DNA of 18,876 bases from Candidatus Iainarchaeum sp. (GCA_013331625.1 DUGC01000044.1:1-18876); one strand, 5' to 3'. Counted from the first letter of the stretch, positions 5,564 through 15,016 are shown. Notes: a model not told the origin generated them from the sequence alone. Translations and numbers: made by a program.

Positions 5564-8500
5564 ATGCTGGAAATTCTGAAAAGGCTTTATTACTCGCTTG
5601 AGGACATGTATTATGGAGTACTTGACAGGCTGAATGAAAAAGCACCCGTATATCAAATCGTGGATCCCATTGACAGGGTATTCCCTTCTTTTATCCTCTG
5701 CATTGCAGCCTTCTTTGCCATCCTCTTCATCATGTTTTCACTTTTCCTGGGCCAGTCAGGGGCTTTGGCAAAATTCGGTGTGCTTGACCCTTCCGGTGAG
5801 CCCCTTGAGGGGGCGGAAGTGGTGCTTGCTGCACAGGGGCGCGTACAGGAAAAGACAAGCGATTCTTTTGGCGAGTTTGAAACCGACCTTATCGGAAAAG
5901 GAATTGCGGTGCGCGCAAAGCACGATGGGTTTGAGGATTTCAATGACACCATTGATATAGAACCGCAGAAAAAATACACGATCAGCATGGGCAAAAAGGC
6001 CATCGTTGTTGTTTCGAAAAGGATAAGCTTTGAGCTGCGCGATGAGCAGCATGAACTGATTGATTCTGCAGCTTTGGTGTCAATGTCGTTTACGTGCAGT
6101 AAATACGTAAATCCCCCCTCGGTTTCGGGAAAGGGGGGCACCCATTCAATATCAGTCCAGTCAAATTGCGGCACCCTTACCGCAACAATCAACGCGCAGG
6201 GGTTTGACGAACTGAACAGGCAGGTGGATGTGCTGGCGCAGGAAGGGACTGTTGTGGTTGTGCTCTCAAAAAAACAGCTGTTTGCATCAGTGGGGGTCGT
6301 TGCCAAGGATGCGGAAACAATGCTTCCCCTTGAAGGCGTGCGCATCAAGTTCAAGAAGGGCGATGTGACTGCACTTGACGGGGGCACTACCGATTCTAGC
6401 GGCTCCAAGATAGTGCAGCGCGTTCCTGCAGGGGACTATGTGATTGAGGCAATACCTTCAGACAATGAGCATGTCATAACATTTAGCGGCGAGTTTTCAG
6501 TGACTGCCGCGCAGTTCTCCTCAGGCGAGCCGCTTTCAGTTGAGGTCCTTGTTAAAAAGTCTGAGGGCACAGCAAAGTCCTTATCAGTGAAATTCATTGA
6601 TTCGCAGGACAGCAAGCCGGTAAAAGATGTGGAAGCCACGCTGGTAATCGAAAGCCAAAAGTCGGTAACGCTGAATTCCGGCGAGGATGGGATTGTAAAA
6701 TTCGCAAAATTAGACGACAAGAACACATACTCGGTAATAGCGTATAATCCGCAGTATGTCCTGTTTGTGGCAAGGAACCTTAAAGTGAACACGGCACCTG
6801 TGGAAATAAAGCTTGCCAAGGCCACAAGCCTCAATTCAGGGGCTGCAAGGGTCATCGCCCTTGACTCGGCAGGGGCTGGGATAACGGATGCGGATATCCA
6901 GCTTTATTCAAGGCAGCTGCCTTTTTCCATACGCTCTGGAAAAACCGGGAGCGGCGGGAAAATTGACCTCACAGGGCTGCCGGCAGGGGATTATTATGCA
7001 AAAGCAGGCAAGGTAATTGACGGCATTGCCCATGAAAATAAATCAGACCAGAAAAGCATTACGGCAGGCAGCATGATTGAGTTCCCCATAGAACTTGTCG
7101 TGGCAAATGCGAATATGCAAGTCATCGTTAAAGGGGAGGATGGAAAGCCCATTGCAAATGCCAGGATCTTTTTCAGGGACTTTTTGAGCAGGGGCAACAG
7201 GCTTGAGGATAAAAATTCGCTCTCCGACGGCACCAGCGGAAGGGTCGAGCTGCGCGCAGCAAGGCCGCTTTACCTTGAAGTGTCAAAGCAGGGGTATTAC
7301 ACTTTCTTTTCTCAGCAGTACACTCTTGTTCCAGGCGAGACACGCACAATAAACATCACGTTGCGCCCTGCAGGCAGCGCCGGCCCGGACTTTGACATCC
7401 AGCTCAATGGCATTTTTGACGCTTCAGGGAGGAAAGCAAACAGGCTGGAGGAAAATAAGGAATACTTCTTCGGGTTTGAGATGGTGTTTTCAAAGCCTGC
7501 AACGGATGCAAAGGCGCTCATACGCACAGGGCTTGAAACTGAAAAAACGCCGGCTGACATAAACGTGCTGATAAAATCCGTATCCTCGGCAGGGGCTGCA
7601 TTGTTCGCTTCATGTTACAGCCAAACAGACCAGTACGCAGGCTGCGATGGCGCGCCTGTGGATTTTACTGCCCTTGGGGCAAAACAGGCTGTGCTCTCGT
7701 TTGGCAATCCGTCCCCTTCAATTTATGAGATAGTTGTCAAGGTGAAAATAAGGGACATTGCAGCCGGGATGGAGGCAACAACACCGGTTGAAATTAGGTA
7801 TGGGGCAAAGGCGCAAATTGGTGGCCAGCAGGCTTACCGCAAGGGCATTTCTGAGCTATACCTTTGGAGCATGCTGCTCAATAAGCCGTTCTGCACTTCG
7901 GAATGCGGATTTTTAATTGAGCTGAAGATACAGGACAAAAACGCAAAGCAGTTTGCGCAGGCTCATTCAATCCAAAGTGGCTCTGTCACAGAACTGCTTG
8001 CGGATGCAAACTATAATATTTATTATGAAATCACAAATCTTTCAAACGAGCCTGCAGGCGACCTCTCATTAAAGCTCACAAATGATAATGGCATCAATCC
8101 ATCGCTCCTGCTCCCTTTGGATAATTTCCAGATCGGCCGGCTTGCATGGAATTCCTCTTTCAAAGGCAGCTTTTCGTTCTCAACTCCAAGGGCGGTCGAA
8201 TCCACGGCACTTGATTTCAACCTGAGTGTCAAAAGGAAAGGGGACTTTGCAAGGGCGATTTTCAAAGTTACGGGAATAAAGCCGATGCAGCTCTCGCTCT
8301 CCCCCGGCTCGCTTTTGCCAAACCAGAAAAACACTATCGTGGTGAAGGCAACTGACGGGACAAACAACCCCGTGAAGAATGCTGACATTGCAATATATGA
8401 AATGCCGCAAGGGCCGCAGATAATGGCAGGAACGACTGATGATGGCGGCTTTTATTCCGCGCGCTTTGATGCCCCTTATGCACAAGGCGAATTTGATGTG

Positions 8501-9232
8501 AACGCCACAAGGATCGGCTATAGCCCTGCAAGCAAAAGGATTGGCGTAGGCGGGATTGAGCGACTTGCTGGGGCGCAATGCCTCACAATTGACGGCAAGC
8601 CGATTGGTGAAGCGCCGCTTGAAATATCGCAAAGGGGCGGCGAGAAGGAATTCACCCTTAAAAATTCCTCATGCAGCCAGGATGCCGCTATAAGGATCGG
8701 AAAGCACCCTGACAGTGACATGAGATTATCAAAGGGCGGCACGGAGTACGATTTGGCCTTATCGCAAGAATTTGTGCTAAAGAATAATGAGCAGGTGTCA
8801 CTTAAGGCAAGGCCGCAAAACCAGTTCGGCGTGCACCCGCTCTTTTTTTCCGCAAAGCTTGGCAGCAGCGCCACCTGGCTCGATGCAGGGGCAGCGCGCG
8901 TGAGCATATTTGACAATAGCGTATGCCTTTTCCTCGAGCGCTCACTCAATGAAGGGGGCGTGGGGGGCGAAAAGTTCCTCGTGGACATGATGGGCGGCCC
9001 GCAGACACTTGAGTATATCAACAGGTGCTTTACAGGGACGCAGGAAGGGCAGTATCCTTCAAATGACATTTCCACAATGATGGATGAGAAAGTCCTTGTG
9101 GCCATTTCAAATTCCGTCAAAAATATCCCGCAAAGCCTAAGCAGGCAGCAGCTTGAGCTGCGCAATATCGGCCTGACATCGCAGGGGTACTTTTTGATCA
9201 GTGTGCAGGATTATGTGAAGGGTGGCCCGTGA
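5564..9232 (+). CDS. Giant membrane-anchored surface protein with repeated Ig-like/CarboxypepD_reg-like domains
   Basis: 1222 aa. An N-terminal cytoplasmic segment (1-40), one transmembrane helix (about 41-62), then an all-beta exterior. The exterior starts with serial domains of the carboxypeptidase-regulatory or B-repeat kind, each with a 'DxxGxPLxGAxVxL ... SDxxGxF' rhythm: about 68-145, 150-235, 241-330, 339-420, 426-510, 516-605. A different middle region (about 608-915) contains cysteine pairs such as CTSEC, then another Ig-like unit at about 919-995 (DGTNNPVKNADIAIYEM), and a distinct C-terminal region with SSCS and MMGGPQTLEYINRC. Many N-x-S/T sequons (NDT, NIT, NLS, NSS) fit archaeal N-glycosylation. 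No C-terminal anchor. First gene of a three-gene operon. Such domains are structural or adhesive in general; the specific role is unknown. Confidence 0.85.
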   Translation: MLEILKRLYYSLEDMYYGVLDRLNEKAPVYQIVDPIDRVFPSFILCIAAFFAILFIMFSLFLGQSGALAKFGVLDPSGEPLEGAEVVLAAQGRVQEKTSDSFGEFETDLIGKGIAVRAKHDGFEDFNDTIDIEPQKKYTISMGKKAIVVVSKRISFELRDEQHELIDSAALVSMSFTCSKYVNPPSVSGKGGTHSISVQSNCGTLTATINAQGFDELNRQVDVLAQEGTVVVVLSKKQLFASVGVVAKDAETMLPLEGVRIKFKKGDVTALDGGTTDSSGSKIVQRVPAGDYVIEAIPSDNEHVITFSGEFSVTAAQFSSGEPLSVEVLVKKSEGTAKSLSVKFIDSQDSKPVKDVEATLVIESQKSVTLNSGEDGIVKFAKLDDKNTYSVIAYNPQYVLFVARNLKVNTAPVEIKLAKATSLNSGAARVIALDSAGAGITDADIQLYSRQLPFSIRSGKTGSGGKIDLTGLPAGDYYAKAGKVIDGIAHENKSDQKSITAGSMIEFPIELVVANANMQVIVKGEDGKPIANARIFFRDFLSRGNRLEDKNSLSDGTSGRVELRAARPLYLEVSKQGYYTFFSQQYTLVPGETRTINITLRPAGSAGPDFDIQLNGIFDASGRKANRLEENKEYFFGFEMVFSKPATDAKALIRTGLETEKTPADINVLIKSVSSAGAALFASCYSQTDQYAGCDGAPVDFTALGAKQAVLSFGNPSPSIYEIVVKVKIRDIAAGMEATTPVEIRYGAKAQIGGQQAYRKGISELYLWSMLLNKPFCTSECGFLIELKIQDKNAKQFAQAHSIQSGSVTELLADANYNIYYEITNLSNEPAGDLSLKLTNDNGINPSLLLPLDNFQIGRLAWNSSFKGSFSFSTPRAVESTALDFNLSVKRKGDFARAIFKVTGIKPMQLSLSPGSLLPNQKNTIVVKATDGTNNPVKNADIAIYEMPQGPQIMAGTTDDGGFYSARFDAPYAQGEFDVNATRIGYSPASKRIGVGGIERLAGAQCLTIDGKPIGEAPLEISQRGGEKEFTLKNSSCSQDAAIRIGKHPDSDMRLSKGGTEYDLALSQEFVLKNNEQVSLKARPQNQFGVHPLFFSAKLGSSATWLDAGAARVSIFDNSVCLFLERSLNEGGVGGEKFLVDMMGGPQTLEYINRCFTGTQEGQYPSNDISTMMDEKVLVAISNSVKNIPQSLSRQQLELRNIGLTSQGYFLISVQDYVKGGP

Positions 9233-10953
9233 TGAGGCTGCAATGCCAGTTTTTTGCGCTTTTGCTGCTTGCATCAATAGCCCATGCGGATGTATTTTAC
9301 AGCGGAAACCTTGCCATCGGGCTTGATTCCAATTCCCTTAATGCAGGGGAAACGCTGAAAGGTAAAGCGCTGGTGACGAATTTTGAATCCGCGGCATTCA
9401 ATGACGCTTCGGTGATACTGGAAATCGTTTCGGGCAAAAAGGGTTCACTTGGCTACCCTTCACAGTTTTCAGATGAGGGGGAGGTAATTTTGGAAAAAGA
9501 GATTGACGGGCGCGTGGATGCAAAAGGCCAGCGCACAATCCCCTTTGAGATCACGCTGCCAAAAAACCTCACCGCAGGAACCTATACCCTTGATGCTTAT
9601 TACAGGAACGGACGCGCGCCGATATCGGGGATTGCGCATATTTTCAGCTCGCCTGAAAGCGCTGAATTTGAGGTCCGGGGAACAGGGGGGGCGCTGCCGC
9701 ATATAAATATTGTAAGGACTGCCACGCAGTTCAATGGCCAGACAGGGCCTGTGGGAAGCCCTGCAGCTGCCAATTCTGATATTGGGGGCAAAGTTTATGT
9801 GCGGAATTCTTCTGCCAAAAGCGAGGCGGTCACTGTTTGGGCGGGGATGTGCGACTGGGATGACACTTTGTGCAGCGGGTTCCTCTCACAGGATTCAAAA
9901 GAGATTGTTATTGAAGCGAAAGGGCTGGGCGCAGCAGGCCTGGCGCTCAAAGCGCCAGCCCTGCCCGGCGCATATGCAATAAGGATAGAGGCGCGCAGCA
10001 AAAGCGGGGAGATGCTTTCACTATATAGGAACCGGCTTATTGTCACGGGGCCGACAGCAAAGATATGGCACCTTGACATTGGTTCGCAAAAGCTTGAGCC
10101 TCAGAAGGGGGCGAAAATAACCGCGATGGTAGGCCCGACACCGGACCACTTTACGTTCCCTGAACTCAAGGATTTTGAGGTGAGGGTGTGGGTTGAGGGC
10201 GATGGCAGCAGGGTTTATGGGGGATCGCAGAAAATAGGTTCGCTTGCGGCCCGCGATGAGGCTATGTTGCTCGGTTTTGATTTCGCCCCAAAGTCCGCCC
10301 ACTCATCTTTCAGGGTTTGCTCTTCTGTGGAAAAGGATTTAGTGCAGCTTGATTTGTATTGCTTTGATGTTTCCCCGATTGAAGATAGCGCTCCGGTGCC
10401 GCAGGGGGGCAGAATAGATGTGAAATCCGATTATGCCAAATCATCGGGCACATTGAGGCTGGAAGTGTGCGGATTTGGCCCTGATGGAAATCCCGATACG
10501 CTCGATGCATCCCTTGCGCTCTCCGAACTTGAGGGGGGCGCTGCCGTGAGGCAGGCAAGGATTTCTGGCGAGAATTGCCATATGGATTTTGTGAGGGTGG
10601 ATGAGCAGACGCGCTACCTGCTTATAGTGGATGATTTCAGGAACCATACGCAGGTCAGCAGGGAATTGCTCTTTGGCGAAACGCAACTTTCATGCAACAC
10701 GCAGGGCGGGGTCGTTTGTGAGGATTTCCAGACCTGCAAGGGGAAGAGGATTGAAGCCGTTGACACGGGCGCGTGCTGCATGGGGAGTTGCAGCGGCTCG
10801 CAGCCACAAAAGCAGGTTTTCTCCCAGGGGTTTCTGCCAGAGCCAAAGAGTGATAATACCCTCCTGCTTGCAGCAGGGCTGTTTGTTGTAATAATTGTTA
10901 TATTGAAAATTATTTCCGGCAGGAATGATGAGAAATGGGGGGCGGAGCAATGA
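9232..10953 (+). CDS. Type I membrane surface protein with cysteine-rich stalk
   Basis: 573 aa from the ATG at 9232, whose first base is the last base of the preceding TGA stop; a GTG at 9229 would give one extra residue. GGTG at 9221-9224 sits 7 nt upstream. Residues 1-19 are a Sec signal peptide ending in AHA, followed by a beta-rich Ig-like ectodomain (NLAIGLDSNSLNAGETLKG..., with TLPKNLTAGTYTL) and further beta domains. Near the C-terminus is a cysteine module C488-x7-C-x5-C-x12-CC-x3-C, then a Q/P-rich spacer, a transmembrane helix at about 543-561, and a short charged tail. The topology is opposite to the first gene's protein. Sequons NLT, NSS and NHT are present. Its coupling to both neighbours argues for a joint complex. 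No known function. Confidence 0.85.
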   Translation: MRLQCQFFALLLLASIAHADVFYSGNLAIGLDSNSLNAGETLKGKALVTNFESAAFNDASVILEIVSGKKGSLGYPSQFSDEGEVILEKEIDGRVDAKGQRTIPFEITLPKNLTAGTYTLDAYYRNGRAPISGIAHIFSSPESAEFEVRGTGGALPHINIVRTATQFNGQTGPVGSPAAANSDIGGKVYVRNSSAKSEAVTVWAGMCDWDDTLCSGFLSQDSKEIVIEAKGLGAAGLALKAPALPGAYAIRIEARSKSGEMLSLYRNRLIVTGPTAKIWHLDIGSQKLEPQKGAKITAMVGPTPDHFTFPELKDFEVRVWVEGDGSRVYGGSQKIGSLAARDEAMLLGFDFAPKSAHSSFRVCSSVEKDLVQLDLYCFDVSPIEDSAPVPQGGRIDVKSDYAKSSGTLRLEVCGFGPDGNPDTLDASLALSELEGGAAVRQARISGENCHMDFVRVDEQTRYLLIVDDFRNHTQVSRELLFGETQLSCNTQGGVVCEDFQTCKGKRIEAVDTGACCMGSCSGSQPQKQVFSQGFLPEPKSDNTLLLAAGLFVVIIVILKIISGRNDEKWGAEQ

Positions 10954-13900
10954 AAATCTATTTGCCATTGGCACTTGCCCTGATACTGGCATTTTTTACA
11001 GCAACACCGCTTGCCGCCCCTGTGTGCGGAGGGGGCCACTGCTATTTCTATCCGCCCGCAATGGGCAATGAGGGCATAATAAGCGCTTCGATGAAAATCG
11101 AATTCACGCCAAAAGCAGTGTCGATTCCTTCACAATCGCAAGATGGCAGGGCGGCTTTTGCAGTCCCGCAAGGGGCCCAGATGCGGATAACAGGAATCAG
11201 CACTTATGAGCAGAACTGCATTGACGGCGCGAGCGGCGATGCGCTTGTGGCGGTGAGGGTGATCGAGCTCAAAGGAAGCGGGGTTGAAACTGCCGGAAAT
11301 TATGTGACCACTGCCGCAGAAGTGTGCAGGTGTGATGGCAGCAGGAATGTCGTGCAGGGGGCCACGGACAATTTTATCGCCTATAAATTCGCCACGGGCG
11401 GAAAATACAGCTTCCGGATCGAGTATGCAACGACAGTGAATGCAAGCCAGTGGAAGGCGTGGCGCGAAGTGGATGTGTTTGTGGCGCCGGGAAAACTGGA
11501 AGTGCGCGCGCCTGACAGCAACTCGGTCGGGGTTGCAAATAACAGGTATGAGAGGCAGGAGTTCGCCAAAAAGGAGTTCAGGTACTGGAAAATAAAAAAT
11601 ACCGGTGGAATTGACGTGAACATTACAGACATAATTGATGTGGGCTGCGAGAAGGAGTCTATCAGGGCAGGAGGGCTGATAAGTGGCTGCGGCTTCCCCA
11701 ATTTCAATAAAAAGGGAGGGCATGTGGTCCGTGCGGGGGAAACGTTTTATCTTCAAGAGGACATCAATGCCCACCTCCCCAAAGTTTCCCCCACGCAAAA
11801 GAAGCTTTCCATTAATGTGCTATATAAGGACATCTACGGCATGGGCAGCACTGACCTGACAGCAGGAGAGCAGCCTGTGGATGTAGACGGGAGCTTTAAA
11901 ATTGTGGCGCAGGCAATAACGCCCTACCGCAAAAGCGGCACAATGACCCTTGGGGCAGGGGATTATAACGCGCAGGTGTGTACGGATTCCCTTATCTCGG
12001 GGCTTTATGGCCACCCTCTTTTTGCATTGACAATTAAGGACAGTGCGGGGGCTGAAGTTGCGGTGGCAAGGTTCCATGAGGTTGCAAGCTGCTCTGACCC
12101 CGGTTCGCTAGCACTCCTCAACAATGAAGGCGGGCTGATGCAGTTCAGCGTCCCTGCCACAGGGGCATATTCGTGGGAGATTGCGGGAAATGTCGGCACT
12201 GCAGGCGACGGGAAATACAGGAGCGATTTTGCAAGGATTGGCAGAAAGTTCAATCCAACAACAGGGCTTGTCGAGGATTTCGTGCTCAATGAGCATCTTG
12301 GCCCCCAAAACATCCAAACTCTCGGCGGTTCGGGCGGGCCGCACACCTTTACTGCCAATGTCTTTGACAGGACAAAGCAGCTTGGCCCCTATCCGGTGCC
12401 AATAAATAATTCAGCACTCTCAAATGCAGGCCCCGTGATTTATGGGCTCACGGATGTGAAGATAAATGCAGGCACGGGAAACATAACGCTCGGGCAGGGG
12501 GTTTTGCAGAAGGTTTCAAACGATTCTTTTGAAATATCTGTATCGGGCGCTAACAGCACTGCCAGCGTGCTGGCAAAGACAAGCTATATGAACAAGACAA
12601 CTATACTCCCGCCATCTGCTGACATCAACATATTCTGGGCTGGCAAGGAAAAGTACATGCTTGGCTTTAGCCCGGGGCCGGTGGGATTTTGCAAGGATAT
12701 GCAGGGCAATGCCATAAGGGGCTCGAACGGGGCAATAGCATTAAGCGGCTCTGCGGCACAGCCAAAGGTTAAGTATGACTGGCGGCCTTTGGCGATAGCG
12801 CAAAACGAGTGCGATGCATCCAACCCTGCTTACTCTGTTTGCGATTCCGCCCAGTTCTCGGTTTCCCTTATCAAAAAGCTTGTGGCGATAGAAACCCTCG
12901 CCCAAAGCGGGAAATTTGATGAGGCTGCGCAATTGACAAGGTTCCAGTCATACCTTGGCCTCGATGGCTTTTCACTTGATTTCCAAAAGGACATGGATTA
13001 TTACCTTACAAACACGTTCTTTGATGATACGCTGAGCTATAGCCTTCCCGTGCCGAAATGGAAAAAATATTTCTCTGACCCTGCAAGGGTTGGCTTTGCA
13101 GTGAATGGCGACCCTGGGCTCGGAAGAAAACCGCACGAGCCGGGGCTCTACAACATTGACCTTGCAATTGAATTCAATGAGCGCAGGCCATGGGTGTTTT
13201 TTGATGAGGCGAATAGCCCGCTTGCAAAAGTGACGGTTAATTTCAAAAAGGTTGATTCGGTTGCGCCAAACCTGCTCTACTCGCTGCCAATTGACGGGCC
13301 GGTGGGCCTTGAGGCAGGGGGAATGCACAGGATCGGGTATGGCGTAGGCTTTAGCGGGCAGGAAATTGTCATTTTTGATAACGGGAACCCGCAAAGCTTT
13401 GTAAAGACCGCGCAGTCGGCAGCCGGCAGCGAACCACTTGCAAAAATTGATGTGAGGCATTCGGACACTTTCGTGAAGACTACAAAGGATAGCGCAGGCC
13501 AGCTCCTCCTTATTACCCCTGCTGGAGACAGCCCCAATTCATACACTTTAAGGTTCGCCCCCTCAAGGCCTGTTCCTGCAGTGATAAAGGCGCAGAGCGC
13601 TAATGTTCCAAAAGGAAAGAGCATCTCGGCGGGCTATTCTGCAATGGAAAACGGATCTGCGATAAATGCGGGCAACTACCTTGCAAGGCTTGTTGAAATA
13701 GCGTTTGCGCAGCCTTCAAAGCCTGCATCCTGCAAAGACCCGCAGCAAAATGCCGCATTGCCTTATGCAATAGGGACAGACAGGCAGGCCCTTATTTATT
13801 CAAATGATGCAAAATGCATTCTGCACCAGTCCGCAGCTGACCCTTCCAAAGTATATGGATTCAACCGCGACCTTTCTTCCCCGGCTATTGAAGGCGCAGA

Positions 13901-14282
13901 TGCCTCAATATACCTTGAAACCGTGTTTTATCCCCCCGCTTTGGCAAATTCAAAGAGCGCAATACGCAATGCGTGTTCTACACAAGGGGCAATATATCTG
14001 CCAAGGTACTCGCAAAGCGGCCCGCTTTCAGGGTACACTGAATTAACCGGCGGCGCGGTTTATGAGTTCCCCGCAGGGGGCATAAAGACCCTTGCAGAGG
14101 CAGTTGGGGGGGTTGCAGGCAATGATTTGTGCATAGCGGCAGGCACTGCAAGGCAGGGGGAATCTGACATAGCGCAAAGTGTCGGCCTGTGGTGGAACGA
14201 GGAAAAGATCCTCAGGGGCTTTAGGCAAACCCTTGCAGCCCAGCCTTTGGGCCTGCCTGTAAATGCATGCTTTGGAGGATAG
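10950..14282 (+). CDS. Giant secreted protein, third member of the surface operon
   Basis: 1110 aa. The ATG at 10950 overlaps the previous TGA by 4 bp (ATGA), the typical signature of translational coupling; an ATG five codons upstream would put MGGGA in front of an otherwise normal signal peptide and is less likely. Residues 1-23 form the Sec signal (MKIYLPLALALILAFFTATP), and the mature chain begins near PVCGGGHC. The chain is mostly beta, with many well-spaced cysteines and sequons (NAS, NIT, NDS, NST, NKT, NGS). A more helical block around 640-700 (SVSLIKKLVAIETLAQSGKF, and the following DFQKDMDYYLTNTF) is followed by VGFAVNGDPGLGRKPHEPGLY. No membrane anchor at the C-terminus (ends NACFGG), so it is either released or held by the two anchored partners. 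I recognise no family and saw no catalytic motif. Confidence 0.85.
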   Translation: MKIYLPLALALILAFFTATPLAAPVCGGGHCYFYPPAMGNEGIISASMKIEFTPKAVSIPSQSQDGRAAFAVPQGAQMRITGISTYEQNCIDGASGDALVAVRVIELKGSGVETAGNYVTTAAEVCRCDGSRNVVQGATDNFIAYKFATGGKYSFRIEYATTVNASQWKAWREVDVFVAPGKLEVRAPDSNSVGVANNRYERQEFAKKEFRYWKIKNTGGIDVNITDIIDVGCEKESIRAGGLISGCGFPNFNKKGGHVVRAGETFYLQEDINAHLPKVSPTQKKLSINVLYKDIYGMGSTDLTAGEQPVDVDGSFKIVAQAITPYRKSGTMTLGAGDYNAQVCTDSLISGLYGHPLFALTIKDSAGAEVAVARFHEVASCSDPGSLALLNNEGGLMQFSVPATGAYSWEIAGNVGTAGDGKYRSDFARIGRKFNPTTGLVEDFVLNEHLGPQNIQTLGGSGGPHTFTANVFDRTKQLGPYPVPINNSALSNAGPVIYGLTDVKINAGTGNITLGQGVLQKVSNDSFEISVSGANSTASVLAKTSYMNKTTILPPSADINIFWAGKEKYMLGFSPGPVGFCKDMQGNAIRGSNGAIALSGSAAQPKVKYDWRPLAIAQNECDASNPAYSVCDSAQFSVSLIKKLVAIETLAQSGKFDEAAQLTRFQSYLGLDGFSLDFQKDMDYYLTNTFFDDTLSYSLPVPKWKKYFSDPARVGFAVNGDPGLGRKPHEPGLYNIDLAIEFNERRPWVFFDEANSPLAKVTVNFKKVDSVAPNLLYSLPIDGPVGLEAGGMHRIGYGVGFSGQEIVIFDNGNPQSFVKTAQSAAGSEPLAKIDVRHSDTFVKTTKDSAGQLLLITPAGDSPNSYTLRFAPSRPVPAVIKAQSANVPKGKSISAGYSAMENGSAINAGNYLARLVEIAFAQPSKPASCKDPQQNAALPYAIGTDRQALIYSNDAKCILHQSAADPSKVYGFNRDLSSPAIEGADASIYLETVFYPPALANSKSAIRNACSTQGAIYLPRYSQSGPLSGYTELTGGAVYEFPAGGIKTLAEAVGGVAGNDLCIAAGTARQGESDIAQSVGLWWNEEKILRGFRQTLAAQPLGLPVNACFGG

Positions 14283-14315
14283 GGGAAAAGCGGGAATTCA
14301 AAGGGTTTAAGATGG

Positions 14316-14323
14316 TTTAAAAT
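14316..14323 (+). promoter_or_regulatory. TATA-like box of the SdpI-family gene
   Basis: TTTAAAAT centred 28 bp before the ATG at 14348; a short or absent leader is expected. GGTG at 14341-14344 lies 3 nt from the start codon. Confidence 0.45.
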
Positions 14324-14347
14324 TGCCTTTGGCAGTGATTGGTGTTT

Positions 14348-15004
14348 ATGGAAAAGGACAAACTCGCGGCAATTGCAATTGTTGCGCTATCATTTGCGCT
14401 AAGCGCATATTTCTATCCCCAGGTGCCGGATTTAATTGCAACGCACTGGAACGCGCAGGGCGCTGTTGACGCTTATACCCCAAAGGTCCCGGGGCTGCTG
14501 ATATTGCCGGTGCTTATCCTGCTGCTCGCAGTGCTCTTTGATGCAGTGCCGCGCCTTGACCCTTTGAGGGAAAATATCGAGAAATTCAGGAGCCATTACA
14601 ACTGGTTCATCATCCTGATTTTGCTCTTTATGCTGCTTTTGCACGCGCAGGTAATTTTGTGGAACATTGGGATTCAGGTGAGCCCGAATGCGACGCTGCC
14701 AATTGGCCTTGGGATTTTGTTTTTTTATATCGGCGTGCTTTTGGGCAGCGCAAAGAGGAACTGGTTCATAGGGATCAGGACGCCATGGACCATGAGCAGC
14801 GATGTTGTGTGGGAAAAGACGCACAGGGTCGGGAGCCTGCTCTTCAAGATTGCAGGGGCGATATGCCTTGCAGGCGTGTTTTTTGAAAAGCTTGCGATCT
14901 ATTTTGTCATCATACCGGTGCTTTCTGTTGCTGCATTCACTTTTGCATACTCCTACCTTGAATACAGGAAGGAGATGAAAAAGAAACCGCCACACCGGCA
15001 ATGA
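14348..15004 (+). CDS. SdpI/DUF1648-family integral membrane protein
   Basis: 218 aa with about six transmembrane helices. The N-terminal part carries the DUF1648 signature: a first helix (about 6-22), then PQVPDLIATHWNAQGAVDAY (24-43) with the H-W-N-x-x-G core. The C-terminal half carries the SdpI signature KRNWFIGIRTPWTM and VVWEKTHR (136-160) between helices. In Bacillus subtilis SdpI gives immunity to the SdpC toxin and also acts as a signalling partner of the SdpR repressor; the family is much wider than that system, and the role in archaea is unknown. No SdpC- or SdpR-like gene is visible nearby. I use the ATG at 14348; TTG and GTG codons just upstream in frame are less likely given the TATA position. 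The tail (RKEMKKKPPHRQ) is basic and probably cytoplasmic. Confidence 0.88.
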   Translation: MEKDKLAAIAIVALSFALSAYFYPQVPDLIATHWNAQGAVDAYTPKVPGLLILPVLILLLAVLFDAVPRLDPLRENIEKFRSHYNWFIILILLFMLLLHAQVILWNIGIQVSPNATLPIGLGILFFYIGVLLGSAKRNWFIGIRTPWTMSSDVVWEKTHRVGSLLFKIAGAICLAGVFFEKLAIYFVIIPVLSVAAFTFAYSYLEYRKEMKKKPPHRQ

Positions 15005-15016
15005 GGTTTGCAGAAA

